A stretch of 64,000 bases of DNA from Eutreptiella sp. 'Long Island Sound 2002' (taxonomy: Eukaryota; Euglenozoa; Euglenophyceae; Eutreptiales; Eutreptiaceae). Positions 22,038-32,119 of the stretch are shown piece by piece (position 1 is the first letter of the stretch; every line of letters starts with the position of its first letter). Location: NCBI GenBank assembly GCA_964036045.1, contig OZ038389.1, positions 66,165,453 to 66,229,452 on the forward strand, read 5' to 3'. The notes beneath the pieces were generated by a model. It was not told the DNA's origin and ran no database searches. It worked only from the letters and a program-made list of their open reading frames with translations. The translations under genes and the position numbers were made by a program.

Positions 22038-22072
22038 GGGAGCCACGAAAATCGCCCCTCCCCAGGCGATTT
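22035..22072 (+). promoter_or_regulatory. Elem-4 gag-pol stop-codon readthrough signal
   Basis: Gag ends with TAG followed by G, and pol continues in the same frame. Eleven bases after the stop begins a perfect 8-bp stem (AAATCGCC 22,049-22,056 with GGCGATTT 22,065-22,072, loop of 8). Part of the loop (22,058-22,063, CTCCCC) can also pair with GGGGAG at 22,037-22,042, giving either an alternative fold or a compact pseudoknot. UAG-G plus a 3' structure at this distance is the arrangement known from murine gammaretroviruses. Function here is inferred. Confidence 0.65.
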
Positions 22073-22166
22073 CAGGCATGATCCCCAAATTCCTGATCGA
22101 CCATTACTTGATGTAGGGTCGCTTGTCTCCTCTCCCCTGGATCCGGCAGCGGATCCTTCTGTTGTA

Positions 22167-25100
22167 GTGGACGAGGTTGGTGTACAGTCCAAGCACAGGG
22201 CTCGTCAGTTTGTCACAAAGCTGTGGGTCTCTGATTGCAAGGGAAATTTCCACCTCGCCACTTGTTTGTGTGACAATGGATCAGAGGTAAATCTCCAATC
22301 CAACTCATTCTTACCCGATGACTGCGTGTTTGAATCGCCTCATCCTGTTACCCTCGAGGGAGTTTCTGGACATTCTCTCGCAGGTGGGCAACGCGGTTGT
22401 TATATATCCACTCATTTGGTCGCTCAAGACCTTTGGGAAGAGCAAAATGTGGAAGAAGTTGTCCTTAAGGATGACTACTTCTATCGAGCTGACATAAAAT
22501 ATGACCTTTATTTAGGCCATCCTTGGCTTCGTAAGAACAGGGTAGCGCCTGTAGGTCATCGTCGTTGTTTTTTGCTGGAGTCAGGTCCTTTGGAGCGTCC
22601 TGAATTTCGTTTTTTGCACGCAGGGTTTAAAAGTGCAGAAGAATTTTTGAAGCAAAAGGTGACACCAAAATTTGGTGAAGATGTCACCATTGCAGAGGTG
22701 AATGGGAGTGCCGATTACTCCCAAGAGTTAGAATGTCTTCGTAGGGACTCCCAGCCACGACGCCCTTCGCGCTGGCACTCTTCATCCTACAGAGTTGTCG
22801 ACAAATGGCGCGATGCAATTTGTGAATACTTTCATGAACACCATTCCTTTTGGCCCCAGTATGATGCCTTTGCTAACCGTATGAGCAAGCGCTTTGACAA
22901 GCACTTCAGCGACGCTTGGACCCACAAATGGGACAAGAAGTTGTGGATTAATCCTCCGTTTCACTTAATCCAGCAGGTCATCCACAAAATCAAGCAAGAT
23001 AAAACCCAGGCAATTTTAGTTGTGCCCTTGTGGGACGACAAGCCTTGGTTTCAGGAATTACAGGACATTTGTGTAGATTACATCGAACTTCCCAGGAAGA
23101 TTAAGCTGTATGCCAGGGACGACACAGGTCCCCTGCCACAGCGGTCCTGGAGTTCGCTTGCATTCCTGGTGGATGGAAAGCTTTCTGACTCTAATTCTGC
23201 TGATTCTAGTACAGATTCCTGTGTTGGGTCTGAATCTGAGGTTGAGCGTGGTACTGATGATGAATCTATTTTTTCTGATTTTTGTCCGTCAGATACCCAA
23301 GGTGATTCAACGTCCAATGGATCCGCCTCGTCTCCCTCTTCCCCAATACGATCGACATCGAAAAGAATCTTCAGTGCACGGGCGAGGAAAAATCTCCAAT
23401 CGCGCCGCAAATTCAGAGTTTTTTATGAAAAACCCCCTGTGGAAGCTTTCATGGATCCTTTCGAGGAGCTGGATCGCGAAGAAAATCTCTGGGATTTCGA
23501 CACAAGACCCACCTATCTTCAGGAGGCAGTTGATACGGACCTGTTTAGGGACATCCGTAAGAAGATTCTTCCTGCCAAAGCCGAAGAAGTCGCCAAAGTT
23601 TTTTCGACAGTAATTCCTGGCGATCAGGTGGACACCGAATTGTGTTCAAAGTCAAGAGAAAAGATTTTTGAGGAACGGAAGGACACAACCCTTTCAGGAA
23701 AGTTGACCAAAGACCCCCCTGTCCGTGGACAGTTCGGTGAAGCCTTCATCGAGCTTCGTGAAGGGTACAAGGCAAAAAAACAGCGCCCTTATGAAAATCA
23801 TGGACACAAACATGAGATTCTCAGAAAAATCATTGAGAGAAATCTCAGGGAATTTGGTTGGCTTGAGGGTTGTATGACCAGCGAATGGTGCTGTTCACCC
23901 TTCACAGTCCCGAAGCCACCGCCTGCAGACCAGAACACCATTGATGGTTGGCGAATGGTTGTTGACTTTCGCAATCTCAACGCCGAAACAAAGGCGGATT
24001 CACACCCCCTGCCCCTCATTGAGGAGGAAATCGCCAAGAGGGCAAGAGGTCGTTTGTTCTCTGTGCTGGATCTCCGTCACGGCTTTCACCAAATGCCGTT
24101 GAGGAAGGACAGCAGACCTCTCACCTGTATGTGCACGCCATGTGGCCCAGTCCAGTGGACCGTCATGCCCATGGGCTTGAAGAACGCCCCCTCATTTTTT
24201 CAAAGAATGATGGAGGATGTGCTGTTCACAACCCATCCTGAGCTTCGTGCCTTCGTGAGTGTGTACATAGATGACATAATCATCGCGACGGAGGGGGAGG
24301 GACTGACCGAAGCCGAGCTGGTGGCCCTACATGAGAAGCAGCTGAACCAAGTTTTGGATATTCTTGACGCCAATCAGCTGATTTGTGGGCCAAAGAAGGG
24401 AAAATTTTTTTTAAAATCAGTCGAATTTTGTGGTTCTCTCCTAGAGAATGGCACCCGACGACCCAGTCCAGGGAAGCTCGTCGCTATTCAGAAGTGGAAG
24501 CGCCCTGAGACGAACACGGAGTTGAGAGGATTCCTGGGTTGTTGCAATTTTTACCACACTTTTGTGCCGAATTATGCCAAATTTGCTGCCCCCCTCACTG
24601 AATTATTGAAGGTAGGGAGAGATGCGGGCAAGGCAGGTTCAAAGGTTCGTGTCAAGTGGACTGACGAGTGCGAGGAGGCCTTTCATCACTTGAAGGCAGC
24701 CCTCTGCGAAGTCGCCACGTTGCATGTGCCCCAATTTGACCGACCCTTCTACATTAGAACCGAGGCATCTAGGTACGCGATCGGAGCTGTCCTTGAACAG
24801 GTTGATGAAGCCACCGGCGATCATTACCCTCTTGCATTTTGGTCACGGAAGCTAGCCCCACGCCAAATGCAATGGTCGCCGCGTGAGCAAGAGACGTATG
24901 CCATCATCTGTGCTTTAAAAAAGTACCAATCGTGGGTTGGCACCAATCGAGTCGAGGTCCTGACGGATCATCGATCTCTGGAGTATTGGGCCACTGAACA
25001 CATTGATACTGTCGCGAGCCCAGCTGGTCGACGGGCCAGATGGCACGAATTTCTCTCTCTGTTTGACCTCCATGTGTCGTATCTGCCTGGAAAACATAAC

Positions 25101-27221
25101 ACGGTAGCGGATGCTCTGAGCCGATGGGCTTACCCCGCCTCAGAGGGGCTGCAAAGTACCAACATCCATGGTACGGAGCAGGACCGCCATGTCATCATCG
25201 AATGGGATCAGGAAGAAAAGAAACTCATTCGACGGGCATGCATGCAGTGCGCTGTTAAACAGCACGCATTGCCGTGTCACGACATCACGGCCATCTCAGA
25301 TCCGGCGCATGCCCATGAGATCTGCACCAAAACGCTGAAAGTCCCGGAAAAAGTCACCGATCCCTCCTCAGGGAGTGTGAAACGGTTTGACTACACCCGA
25401 CGAGTAAGTAGATTTCGGTTGATCCAAGGCATTAAGCGTCGAGATCCGGCCAAAACTCCACCCCTGCCTAAAGATTCCCTGATCATCCGTGACTGGACGT
25501 CCGATTACCTGCAGGATCCCATGTTTAAAGAGGTCTTTGGAAATCTCAAATCCAAAGATGCTCACAGGGATGGGATTTTTCCTGAGTACTCGTTGGATGG
25601 GGGGAAGCTGTGGATGGAGGGTAAATTGTGTGTGCCAGACGCCCTAGCCCCCCGAGTGTTAAACTGGTGGCACAAATGGGAGTCCCCCCACGCACATGGC
25701 CGTCGACTGTGGTCGATGATTAAACATAGGTTGTTTGGCTCACGGCTATATACTCACTGCATGAAAGTAGCCGCCGGATGCGCCCAATGTGCTGTCTCGA
25801 CGCCCCCCAGCGCGAAGAAGCACGGCCATCTGAGGCCTCATCCTATTCCGGAGCGTCTCTTTAACAGAGTCACCAGTGATTTTTTCTATCTCGGTGAACT
25901 CGATGACGAAGAGTGCCATTGGACTAATAAAAAAGTCAATGGTGTGCTCCTCATTCAGTGCCGTCATTCCGGCTACATTCAAGTGTTGCCTTGCAACATT
26001 GAGTCGATGACTGGCAAGGCTGCCGCCAAGTGGTGCGCGCAGACCTGGATGGGAGGCTGGGACGTCCCATCCGAGGTGGTCACGGATTCAGGCAAAGAGT
26101 ACACCTCCGAATGGTGGAGAGAATTGTGTGCTCGCCTTGGAATCCACCACCTCCGATGTGAAATCCACTCGCATCGAGCGCTGCCTGGCGAAAGAGCCGG
26201 CCGCTCAATAATTAATATGCTTCGTAAGGAGCTCGCGAGTGAAAAGGATTTCCATTGGATGGAAGTTCTCTTCGCATTGCTTCGCCGTTACCACAACACG
26301 CCTTTGTATCATGGCCTTTCTCCAAATGAAATTGTCTTTGGACGAAAGAAGTGTTGGTGGAACATGCCGTTGAATAATCCTCGCCCCTGTAAGGATGCTT
26401 CGCTGTTTTTGGACGAAGTCCAACGAGCAGATAAATCTGTGTCCAAATTAATCGAGAAGCATCAAGCTGACTGGCTTTGGGTTCAAAATCAAGGTCGAAA
26501 AAACCCTCACAATTTTGAAGTCGATGATCGAGTTTGGCTTCGAAAATCCGAAACCACCCTGGACGGAGATGACAAGCTTCTTCCCTTGTGGGAGGGGCCA
26601 TTCGCTGTTACAGCGCGTCTTGGTGAGAACAGGTGGAGGATTCGTGTGGATGTCAGCAGGGAAATTGACGTTTCGGGCGATCGCCTCAAGAGAGAGATCC
26701 CCTCCCCCAAGGATCGAGTTAAACCCCTTTTTTGGACTGCAAAACACTTGTCCGATCGGGTCATCGAAGGGGGAAAGTACGAACTCAAGAGGATTGTTGA
26801 AGCAAGACGTGACGCCAAGGGCGAATGGGAATTTCTGTGTGAGTGGAGGGGCTTTGATTCCAGTCACAACAACTGGGAACCAGCCCAATCTTTTGTCCAT
26901 GGATACACCAAGGGGTTCATCGACTTCCTGAAGAAGCACCCCGAAATTGGCGTACTCCTGACAGATTGTTTGTCGAAACCAGACAGACAAGTGGAGAGCG
27001 ACGGAAAACGACCTGTGGTGAATCGAGATCCAGCCTTTTACGGCCCTCAGCAGCCACATTCCAGGGCTGATCCGTCGATCCCCCCTCCTGCGGTCAGGCC
27101 AGCCCAGGAGCCAAATGAGGACCAAGCTTCGAGTTCGGCCGCTGATTTGCAGCGCCCAAGCCGTACGAGGGCCAGGCCAGACAGGTTGGTGGTCACATGT
27201 ATTCGTGCTTGGCCGAATTGA
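22167..27221 (+). CDS. pol: Elem-4 Pol polyprotein (protease, Dam-like, RT, RH, IN, chromodomain)
   Basis: 1,684 residues from the first ATG; the frame is open from the gag stop (22,038), so it is probably made by readthrough. The protease site reads CDNGSEVNL instead of D-T/S-G. The Dam-like domain (about residues 205-320, 22,795-23,110) has YDAFANR, WINPPF (22,947-22,961) and VVPLWDDKPWF. RT has VVDFRNLN, LDLRHGFHQMPL and YIDDIIIA (about 698). RNase H has RTEAS in place of RTDAS, then ETYAIICA, DHRSLEYW and NTVADALSRW. Integrase has a His/His/Cys/Cys finger (about 1,165-1,210), TSDFF, VTDSGKEY and PGERAGR, so the catalytic triad is complete. The chromodomain (about 1,536-1,590) shows YELKRIVE, CEWRGF and NNWEP. 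No break is seen. Confidence 0.92.
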   Translation: MDEVGVQSKHRARQFVTKLWVSDCKGNFHLATCLCDNGSEVNLQSNSFLPDDCVFESPHPVTLEGVSGHSLAGGQRGCYISTHLVAQDLWEEQNVEEVVLKDDYFYRADIKYDLYLGHPWLRKNRVAPVGHRRCFLLESGPLERPEFRFLHAGFKSAEEFLKQKVTPKFGEDVTIAEVNGSADYSQELECLRRDSQPRRPSRWHSSSYRVVDKWRDAICEYFHEHHSFWPQYDAFANRMSKRFDKHFSDAWTHKWDKKLWINPPFHLIQQVIHKIKQDKTQAILVVPLWDDKPWFQELQDICVDYIELPRKIKLYARDDTGPLPQRSWSSLAFLVDGKLSDSNSADSSTDSCVGSESEVERGTDDESIFSDFCPSDTQGDSTSNGSASSPSSPIRSTSKRIFSARARKNLQSRRKFRVFYEKPPVEAFMDPFEELDREENLWDFDTRPTYLQEAVDTDLFRDIRKKILPAKAEEVAKVFSTVIPGDQVDTELCSKSREKIFEERKDTTLSGKLTKDPPVRGQFGEAFIELREGYKAKKQRPYENHGHKHEILRKIIERNLREFGWLEGCMTSEWCCSPFTVPKPPPADQNTIDGWRMVVDFRNLNAETKADSHPLPLIEEEIAKRARGRLFSVLDLRHGFHQMPLRKDSRPLTCMCTPCGPVQWTVMPMGLKNAPSFFQRMMEDVLFTTHPELRAFVSVYIDDIIIATEGEGLTEAELVALHEKQLNQVLDILDANQLICGPKKGKFFLKSVEFCGSLLENGTRRPSPGKLVAIQKWKRPETNTELRGFLGCCNFYHTFVPNYAKFAAPLTELLKVGRDAGKAGSKVRVKWTDECEEAFHHLKAALCEVATLHVPQFDRPFYIRTEASRYAIGAVLEQVDEATGDHYPLAFWSRKLAPRQMQWSPREQETYAIICALKKYQSWVGTNRVEVLTDHRSLEYWATEHIDTVASPAGRRARWHEFLSLFDLHVSYLPGKHNTVADALSRWAYPASEGLQSTNIHGTEQDRHVIIEWDQEEKKLIRRACMQCAVKQHALPCHDITAISDPAHAHEICTKTLKVPEKVTDPSSGSVKRFDYTRRVSRFRLIQGIKRRDPAKTPPLPKDSLIIRDWTSDYLQDPMFKEVFGNLKSKDAHRDGIFPEYSLDGGKLWMEGKLCVPDALAPRVLNWWHKWESPHAHGRRLWSMIKHRLFGSRLYTHCMKVAAGCAQCAVSTPPSAKKHGHLRPHPIPERLFNRVTSDFFYLGELDDEECHWTNKKVNGVLLIQCRHSGYIQVLPCNIESMTGKAAAKWCAQTWMGGWDVPSEVVTDSGKEYTSEWWRELCARLGIHHLRCEIHSHRALPGERAGRSIINMLRKELASEKDFHWMEVLFALLRRYHNTPLYHGLSPNEIVFGRKKCWWNMPLNNPRPCKDASLFLDEVQRADKSVSKLIEKHQADWLWVQNQGRKNPHNFEVDDRVWLRKSETTLDGDDKLLPLWEGPFAVTARLGENRWRIRVDVSREIDVSGDRLKREIPSPKDRVKPLFWTAKHLSDRVIEGGKYELKRIVEARRDAKGEWEFLCEWRGFDSSHNNWEPAQSFVHGYTKGFIDFLKKHPEIGVLLTDCLSKPDRQVESDGKRPVVNRDPAFYGPQQPHSRADPSIPPPAVRPAQEPNEDQASSSAADLQRPSRTRARPDRLVVTCIRAWPN

Positions 27222-28856
27222 GGAAGCCATCCTACCACATTCTGCTCAATCCACTGTTCATTCTTTCTGTTTATGTCATGATGTGGAGAACTGCGAATGT
27301 TTGATAATTTGACGTCAATTAACTTTTCTTTGGTCTCCGTTCGGCAGACAAGGCGTAGATACGCTGACGGAGTGTGCTGCCGTGTTCAGAAAAAACCAAA
27401 CTCAGGCTTAATTCAGGCAGATTCGGGGCAATCTTGTCTCTGTTGGTCTGTGCATCTTTGGAATTTGGCTACTCGTGCAGATGGAAGCAAATGTACATAA
27501 TCAAAACGCTGGCCAGCGACATTCACCCCTACAGGCATCCCCTGTAGTACTGGCTGCACCAGATGCGACGCCAGGAACTCAGATCATACCTTCATTTGCT
27601 GTGATGCTGACGCCAAAGTCCAGATTCAGATCCAGGATCCTCAAATTTACCTTGAATTTCTCAGGTTTGTCCATCATTCTGCCACTGTTGTACGAAACCC
27701 AGACGTCAATTGTTCAGACAATCTTCATGTAGGAGCTCTAGGGACTTCTAACAGCAACCTCTGAAGTCCGTAAGCTTCGTTGTATTTTTGGCACACGCCA
27801 ATGTGAGCTCAATCCGACCTGAAACTGTTGAAAATGGTGAATCCAAGTGTCTTGTGGGACTCCATCGAAAGATTGGCCTTGTCCAAGTCGATTGACACCA
27901 CCGCCACTGTAAATTCGGTGTCTCTCAGTTATATACTGTCAGTAAAGTGCCTTCAGTGAACCTTTGGCGCGTTACATGCCAAGGATCCAGGGCCAGCATG
28001 TCCCATCATGATGCATCATCACATGATCCACATTTTCATAGAATCTGTTAGATGCTCGCGAACCAACGTGCCGGAAAGCACAATTGAGTTGAATAAACGA
28101 CAATATATATTAACTTTAGTCTAAACGAAGGTGTTGGTAGTTTCAGTTGTACACATTCCGCCTCATTTCACCTTCATCTCAGGGAATGTACTCATTTTAG
28201 GACAATTTAGGTTGATTACCTTGTCAGCTCCCATCATTCCTCGAAGATCTGTTTAGATCTAAGTGAACAGAAGAACATCTCTACCTTCGGTGGTTCACTT
28301 AGGGTCTGTAGACTACATGTGTATTTGTTTAACCTCTCTGTGATTGCTTAATCCCCTCAATCTCTGCTCAAATTCATTCTCATTTTCGCTGAATCTTGTG
28401 ATCATCCACCAGATGCGCCAAATCTGAGCCACATGCTGTACTTTTCAGAACGAGAAAAGCGGGATAACACGATGTAGAGTTCGGCGAGGACACCGTAGCG
28501 TGCCCGCGACAGCGAAACTGTGCCAGAGCGCTGAGATGTCACTCCAATTCTTGATCCCCCCACTCAATCCATCAATAATCTACCTCATTCTCAACCAATG
28601 CATGGTTTGGTATCGATTCTCGATACGTTTACATGCTTTTTAGCCCGTGACCTAATGTTTTACTGCACGGAGGACTGTTCGTCACTTCTCATTCCGTCTC
28701 ATTTCAGGTTCATCCAGCCTGATTCAGTGCCAATTCAGCCCAAATCAGGTCAGATCAAGCAGATTTCGCCCCATCGAGGCTACATTTCTATGTTTTTCTG
28801 GGACTTACCCGCACTACGTTCTTCGTTGACGTAGCGACACACCCCAGCGTGTTTTT
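27222..28856 (+). other. Elem-4 3' noncoding region
   Basis: 1.6 kb between the pol stop and the PPT. No frame longer than about 85 codons and no motif that I recognise. It contains a near-palindrome around tgatgcatcatca (28,008-28,020). It probably holds 3' RNA sequence only. Confidence 0.6.
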
Positions 28857-28866
28857 GGAGGGGGAG
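28857..28866 (+). promoter_or_regulatory. Elem-4 polypurine tract
   Basis: GGAGGGGGAG directly abuts the TGTAAC start of the 3' LTR, the expected primer for plus-strand cDNA synthesis. Confidence 0.85.
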
Positions 28867-29398
28867 TGTAACTGCGGCTAGCCCCATCTGCTCAGATTTT
28901 CAGACATTCTGCCCAGATTGGCTACATTTTGGTCATTTTCTTTGCTTCGGCGGAATTGCCGCCTCGCAGCTCAGTCACAGGATATTTCCTATATATTTCT
29001 GATATGCCGGATTTGATTCCGCGGTCCATATCCCGTAAATCCGCCGCGTTCCGCTATTTTAGCTGGAATCGCCATTTGCCGCTGACGCGCGCTCGCGGGC
29101 CAGATCGGCCAAACCTTTTTACATAAATGGATTATTTAAATTCTTTCAGACAGTTTTGGACACTCAGATGTATTTAGAATAATTCTCCGCAATTTTCTTC
29201 ATAGACTGGGATTTTCTGCCGGACCACAATCAGCATGGACCTTGCTTCTGTTGTCGCTGCTCTCGCCTCCGTTGGTGTCCGTGTCTCTGGTTCTACCCCC
29301 AATAACAACATCCAGGAAGACTCCTCGCGTGCCTGCCCCACTGGTCTTGCCGGCCCCGAGCCCTCCGGCACCCACAACGACCCAGGGCAGCACTTTCA
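28867..29398 (+). repeat. Elem-4 3' LTR
   Basis: 532 bp, differing from the 5' copy at four positions by my reading, including AATAAA to AATAAC. It is followed by the GGGCG target duplication (29,399-29,403) and the rest of the Elem-3 LTR. Confidence 0.93.
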
Positions 29399-32107
29399 GG
29401 GCGGGGGCTCAAACACAACCCATGCCCTGCTCAGTCCGGACCCTGAAACCCTGCCAATAGGGGAGCATGTATCGCCCAGCCATAGGCGAGTTCCTGCAAA
29501 CCAAGGGACTCCAAGGCCAACCCACAGTGGCTCCCTATGCTCCCTTAACGGCAGGTCCCAACTCCCTTCTGAGCCGGAGATAAGGCCCCGCTATTATCCC
29601 CTAGGAGTTGGTAGCTGAAAATGGGCTGTTTCAGCCCAAACTGATATTAGCTCCCAAAACTCCAAAATTGACCCCTTGTCTGGACCCGCCAGAGGTAGGG
29701 ACGAGGCAACTGACCCTATCCCCTTTGAGTACGATCTCCCTGGAGCCCTCACCCAACCTTGGCCCCTCTGAGGTCCCGGCATCAGGGCACCACGGGTTCA
29801 TCAAGTGGGGTCATGATGTCAAAATCACCAAAATTGGCGTCATTCCCACGCGTGGCTCGCCCGGCCAGGGCAAGGCTAATGGCTCACAGGACAGGAGGCA
29901 GGACCTCGGACCTTTATCTGAGTGCACAACTTGGAATTAGGTCCGGGCTCCTTGTGGGCATAGAGATATGGGGCCGCCAGGACCACACGGGGGGCTGAAA
30001 TTGGGGTCCCAAAAGGGGGTCATTTTGGCTGCTCAAAATGAGCCAAAATCGGGGGTATCCCCAATGGTATATCTCCACGCCGGCTTGGAGATCAGATCCG
30101 CCATTCCATACGCGATTCACCAGGAGTCCAATGGAGACTCACATGTCCTTGGCTCTCAAAGATCTTCATGCCACTCGGCGTGGTGACCATCCAAATTGGG
30201 CCCACAACTGCCAAAATGGCAAAATCGTCCACACTCACTTTGGGCTAGCACCTTGACGAAGGTTGCTCCGCTTCGCCCACGTGGTGTGCGAACCATGGTG
30301 ACCAATATCCATAACACCCATGTCATATATGGTCCATTGGTCCATGTGTCCGGCGTGCACGAGGGGGCTGAACATGGTGCACGGCGGGCAGAAAATGTGG
30401 AAAATTGCTCAAAATGGCCGAAAATGCGCACGCTCATGGTTGGGGCAAATGAGGCACATGCCCGACTTGGACCGGAGTGTGCCATAGGATTGGTATCGAG
30501 TCATATGCGTCCAACATATCTTTTGGACGTCGCCCAAACCCCTCCGGTTTTGGGAATGGCAGGGTCGCCAAGTGAGCCCATGATTTGGGATCGTCCCAAA
30601 TCGCCAACATGGCGGCCACGGTATGCCAAGCCAAAGGGGAGTTGTTCGCTGGGTCCAAGATATGTTGGGCACCGAAGTGTGTACCCTCATAACATACATG
30701 GGTCATGATGTCAATTGAGCGCAACGTTGAGATACACGGTCGCCACTTGACATCATGACGGGCAAAGAACAGCAAAATTGGCGAAAAAACACGCAAAAGT
30801 GCCCTGAAAGCTGCACAAATATATTATAATATCTTCGGCTTGGATTGAGTAATCGACCAATCCTTCTAAACACAATGACTCGACACCAATGACCTTCGAT
30901 TCCACATATGTGCTCCACTTGGGGCGCTTTGGAAGGCCGCGCGCGCTGCCTCCCAAGTGGGCACATGCAAACATGGAATATTGCAAAAAACACACCTTGC
31001 TTGCAACGCATCGCTTCGGGAGCGCTCCACAAGCGTCCCTTCACGAAGGTTAGGCTTGCGAGTGTTGGTTGGGAGTACAATGAAGGGCTTTGTGCGATAT
31101 GGGGTTCATAGGCGGGTTAGTCTTGCAATGGTGCACCCGCCAAATGGGCACGTGATATGACACCAAATATGGCATACAACCCTACCCTTGCCTTCTACAC
31201 CCAACCTAGTGGCCTAGAATCAAAGTGTGCCTATATTCTAGAGTAACTTTGGTCCCTTAACACGCATGCAAGTGCTTTGGTCGAAAATCGACCTCCCTTC
31301 GGAAAGCCGAATTTTAGCGTGCACGCAAAATATATTGCCAATATATATATGGAGATCATATATGTACTATCCGGGGAAGACAAGTGATATGCCCCGGATG
31401 GAGAGGCAAGCAAAGAGGGAGAAAACGCCAACTCAACATACTTCTACACGTACTTGGATGCCAAGTACGTGAGATTGCCCATTTCTTGGAAAACACTCAA
31501 AATGAATAATACTTTGGGCCTATGGAGTTGGGATCCTTTGGCCTCATCCTATGACTATGGGGGGCAAAACCTCATACACAGTGCCTATGAGGCACGTTAA
31601 TTCATCCTTGGGCGCTTGAACGCTCGTAACCCTTGTTATTACACCTTGGGGGTTCAAAGCGCCTTCGGGCGCCCAGATTTTCTGGGAAAAATCTGGGACG
31701 CGATGCGTTTTATCAAGGAAAAAATTGCGGATTACTCGAAGAGTGTTTCAGTCTTAACTTCCAAAAAGATCGTTTTACAGAATCATCTAATGCGGTGCAC
31801 GGAACGGGCGACGTCAGGCGGCGATTTCACGACAATTAGAAATCGCGGTAGAAATCGGGTATTTCACCGATTTCTAACCGCAAATCGACCAAGACAGTAA
31901 AATTTTGGTAATTCCACATCGATTTAATGGTTAGAAATCGGATTCCAGATTTCGCGGGTTAGAGAACAGGGATATCCCGCTGACAGCCGGTGTCAACGGC
32001 TTCTGCACGGGTGTGACGGCTCGCAGGCCTCCAGGCCATGGGCCATAACGGGTGTGACGGCTCACAGGCCTCCGGGCCAAGGGCCATAGGTTCTGGGTAA
32101 CGCTTCA
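29399..32107 (-). repeat. Elem-3 3' LTR, proximal part
   Basis: Continues the LTR broken at 18,633 and matches 43,471-46,181 throughout, with differences every few dozen bases, so it is clearly older than Elem-4. It ends at cgcttca (32,101-32,107) against the PPT. Small frames in it occur in both copies and show no domain. Confidence 0.85.
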
Positions 32108-32119
32108 CCCCCCTCCTTA
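32108..32119 (-). promoter_or_regulatory. Elem-3 polypurine tract
   Basis: On the minus strand AAGGAGGGGGG immediately precedes the LTR start TGAAGCG. It fixes the orientation and the internal edge of the 3' LTR. Confidence 0.8.

Larger units (their letters stand above)
18634..29398 (+). mobile_element. Elem-4: young, apparently intact Ty3/gypsy chromovirus
   Basis: Complete plus-strand element of 10,765 bp: LTR 18,634-19,165, PBS, gag 19,002-22,037, pol to 27,221, 1.6-kb 3' noncoding region, PPT 28,857-28,866, LTR 28,867-29,398, flanked by GGGCG on both sides (18,629-18,633 and 29,399-29,403). The empty site, with one GGGCG, is present in the other Elem-3 LTR near 43,475. The LTRs are equal in length and differ at four positions by my count. 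No stop or frameshift breaks either gene. This is the innermost and youngest insertion. Confidence 0.93.

Noticed and set aside
26448-27230. 260-codon minus-strand frame in Elem-4
   Set aside because: Antisense to the end of pol including the chromodomain; no recognisable sequence.
30196-30708. 170-codon frame in the Elem-3 3' LTR
   Set aside because: In the other LTR the same region has a shorter version with a different start, and no domain is seen.
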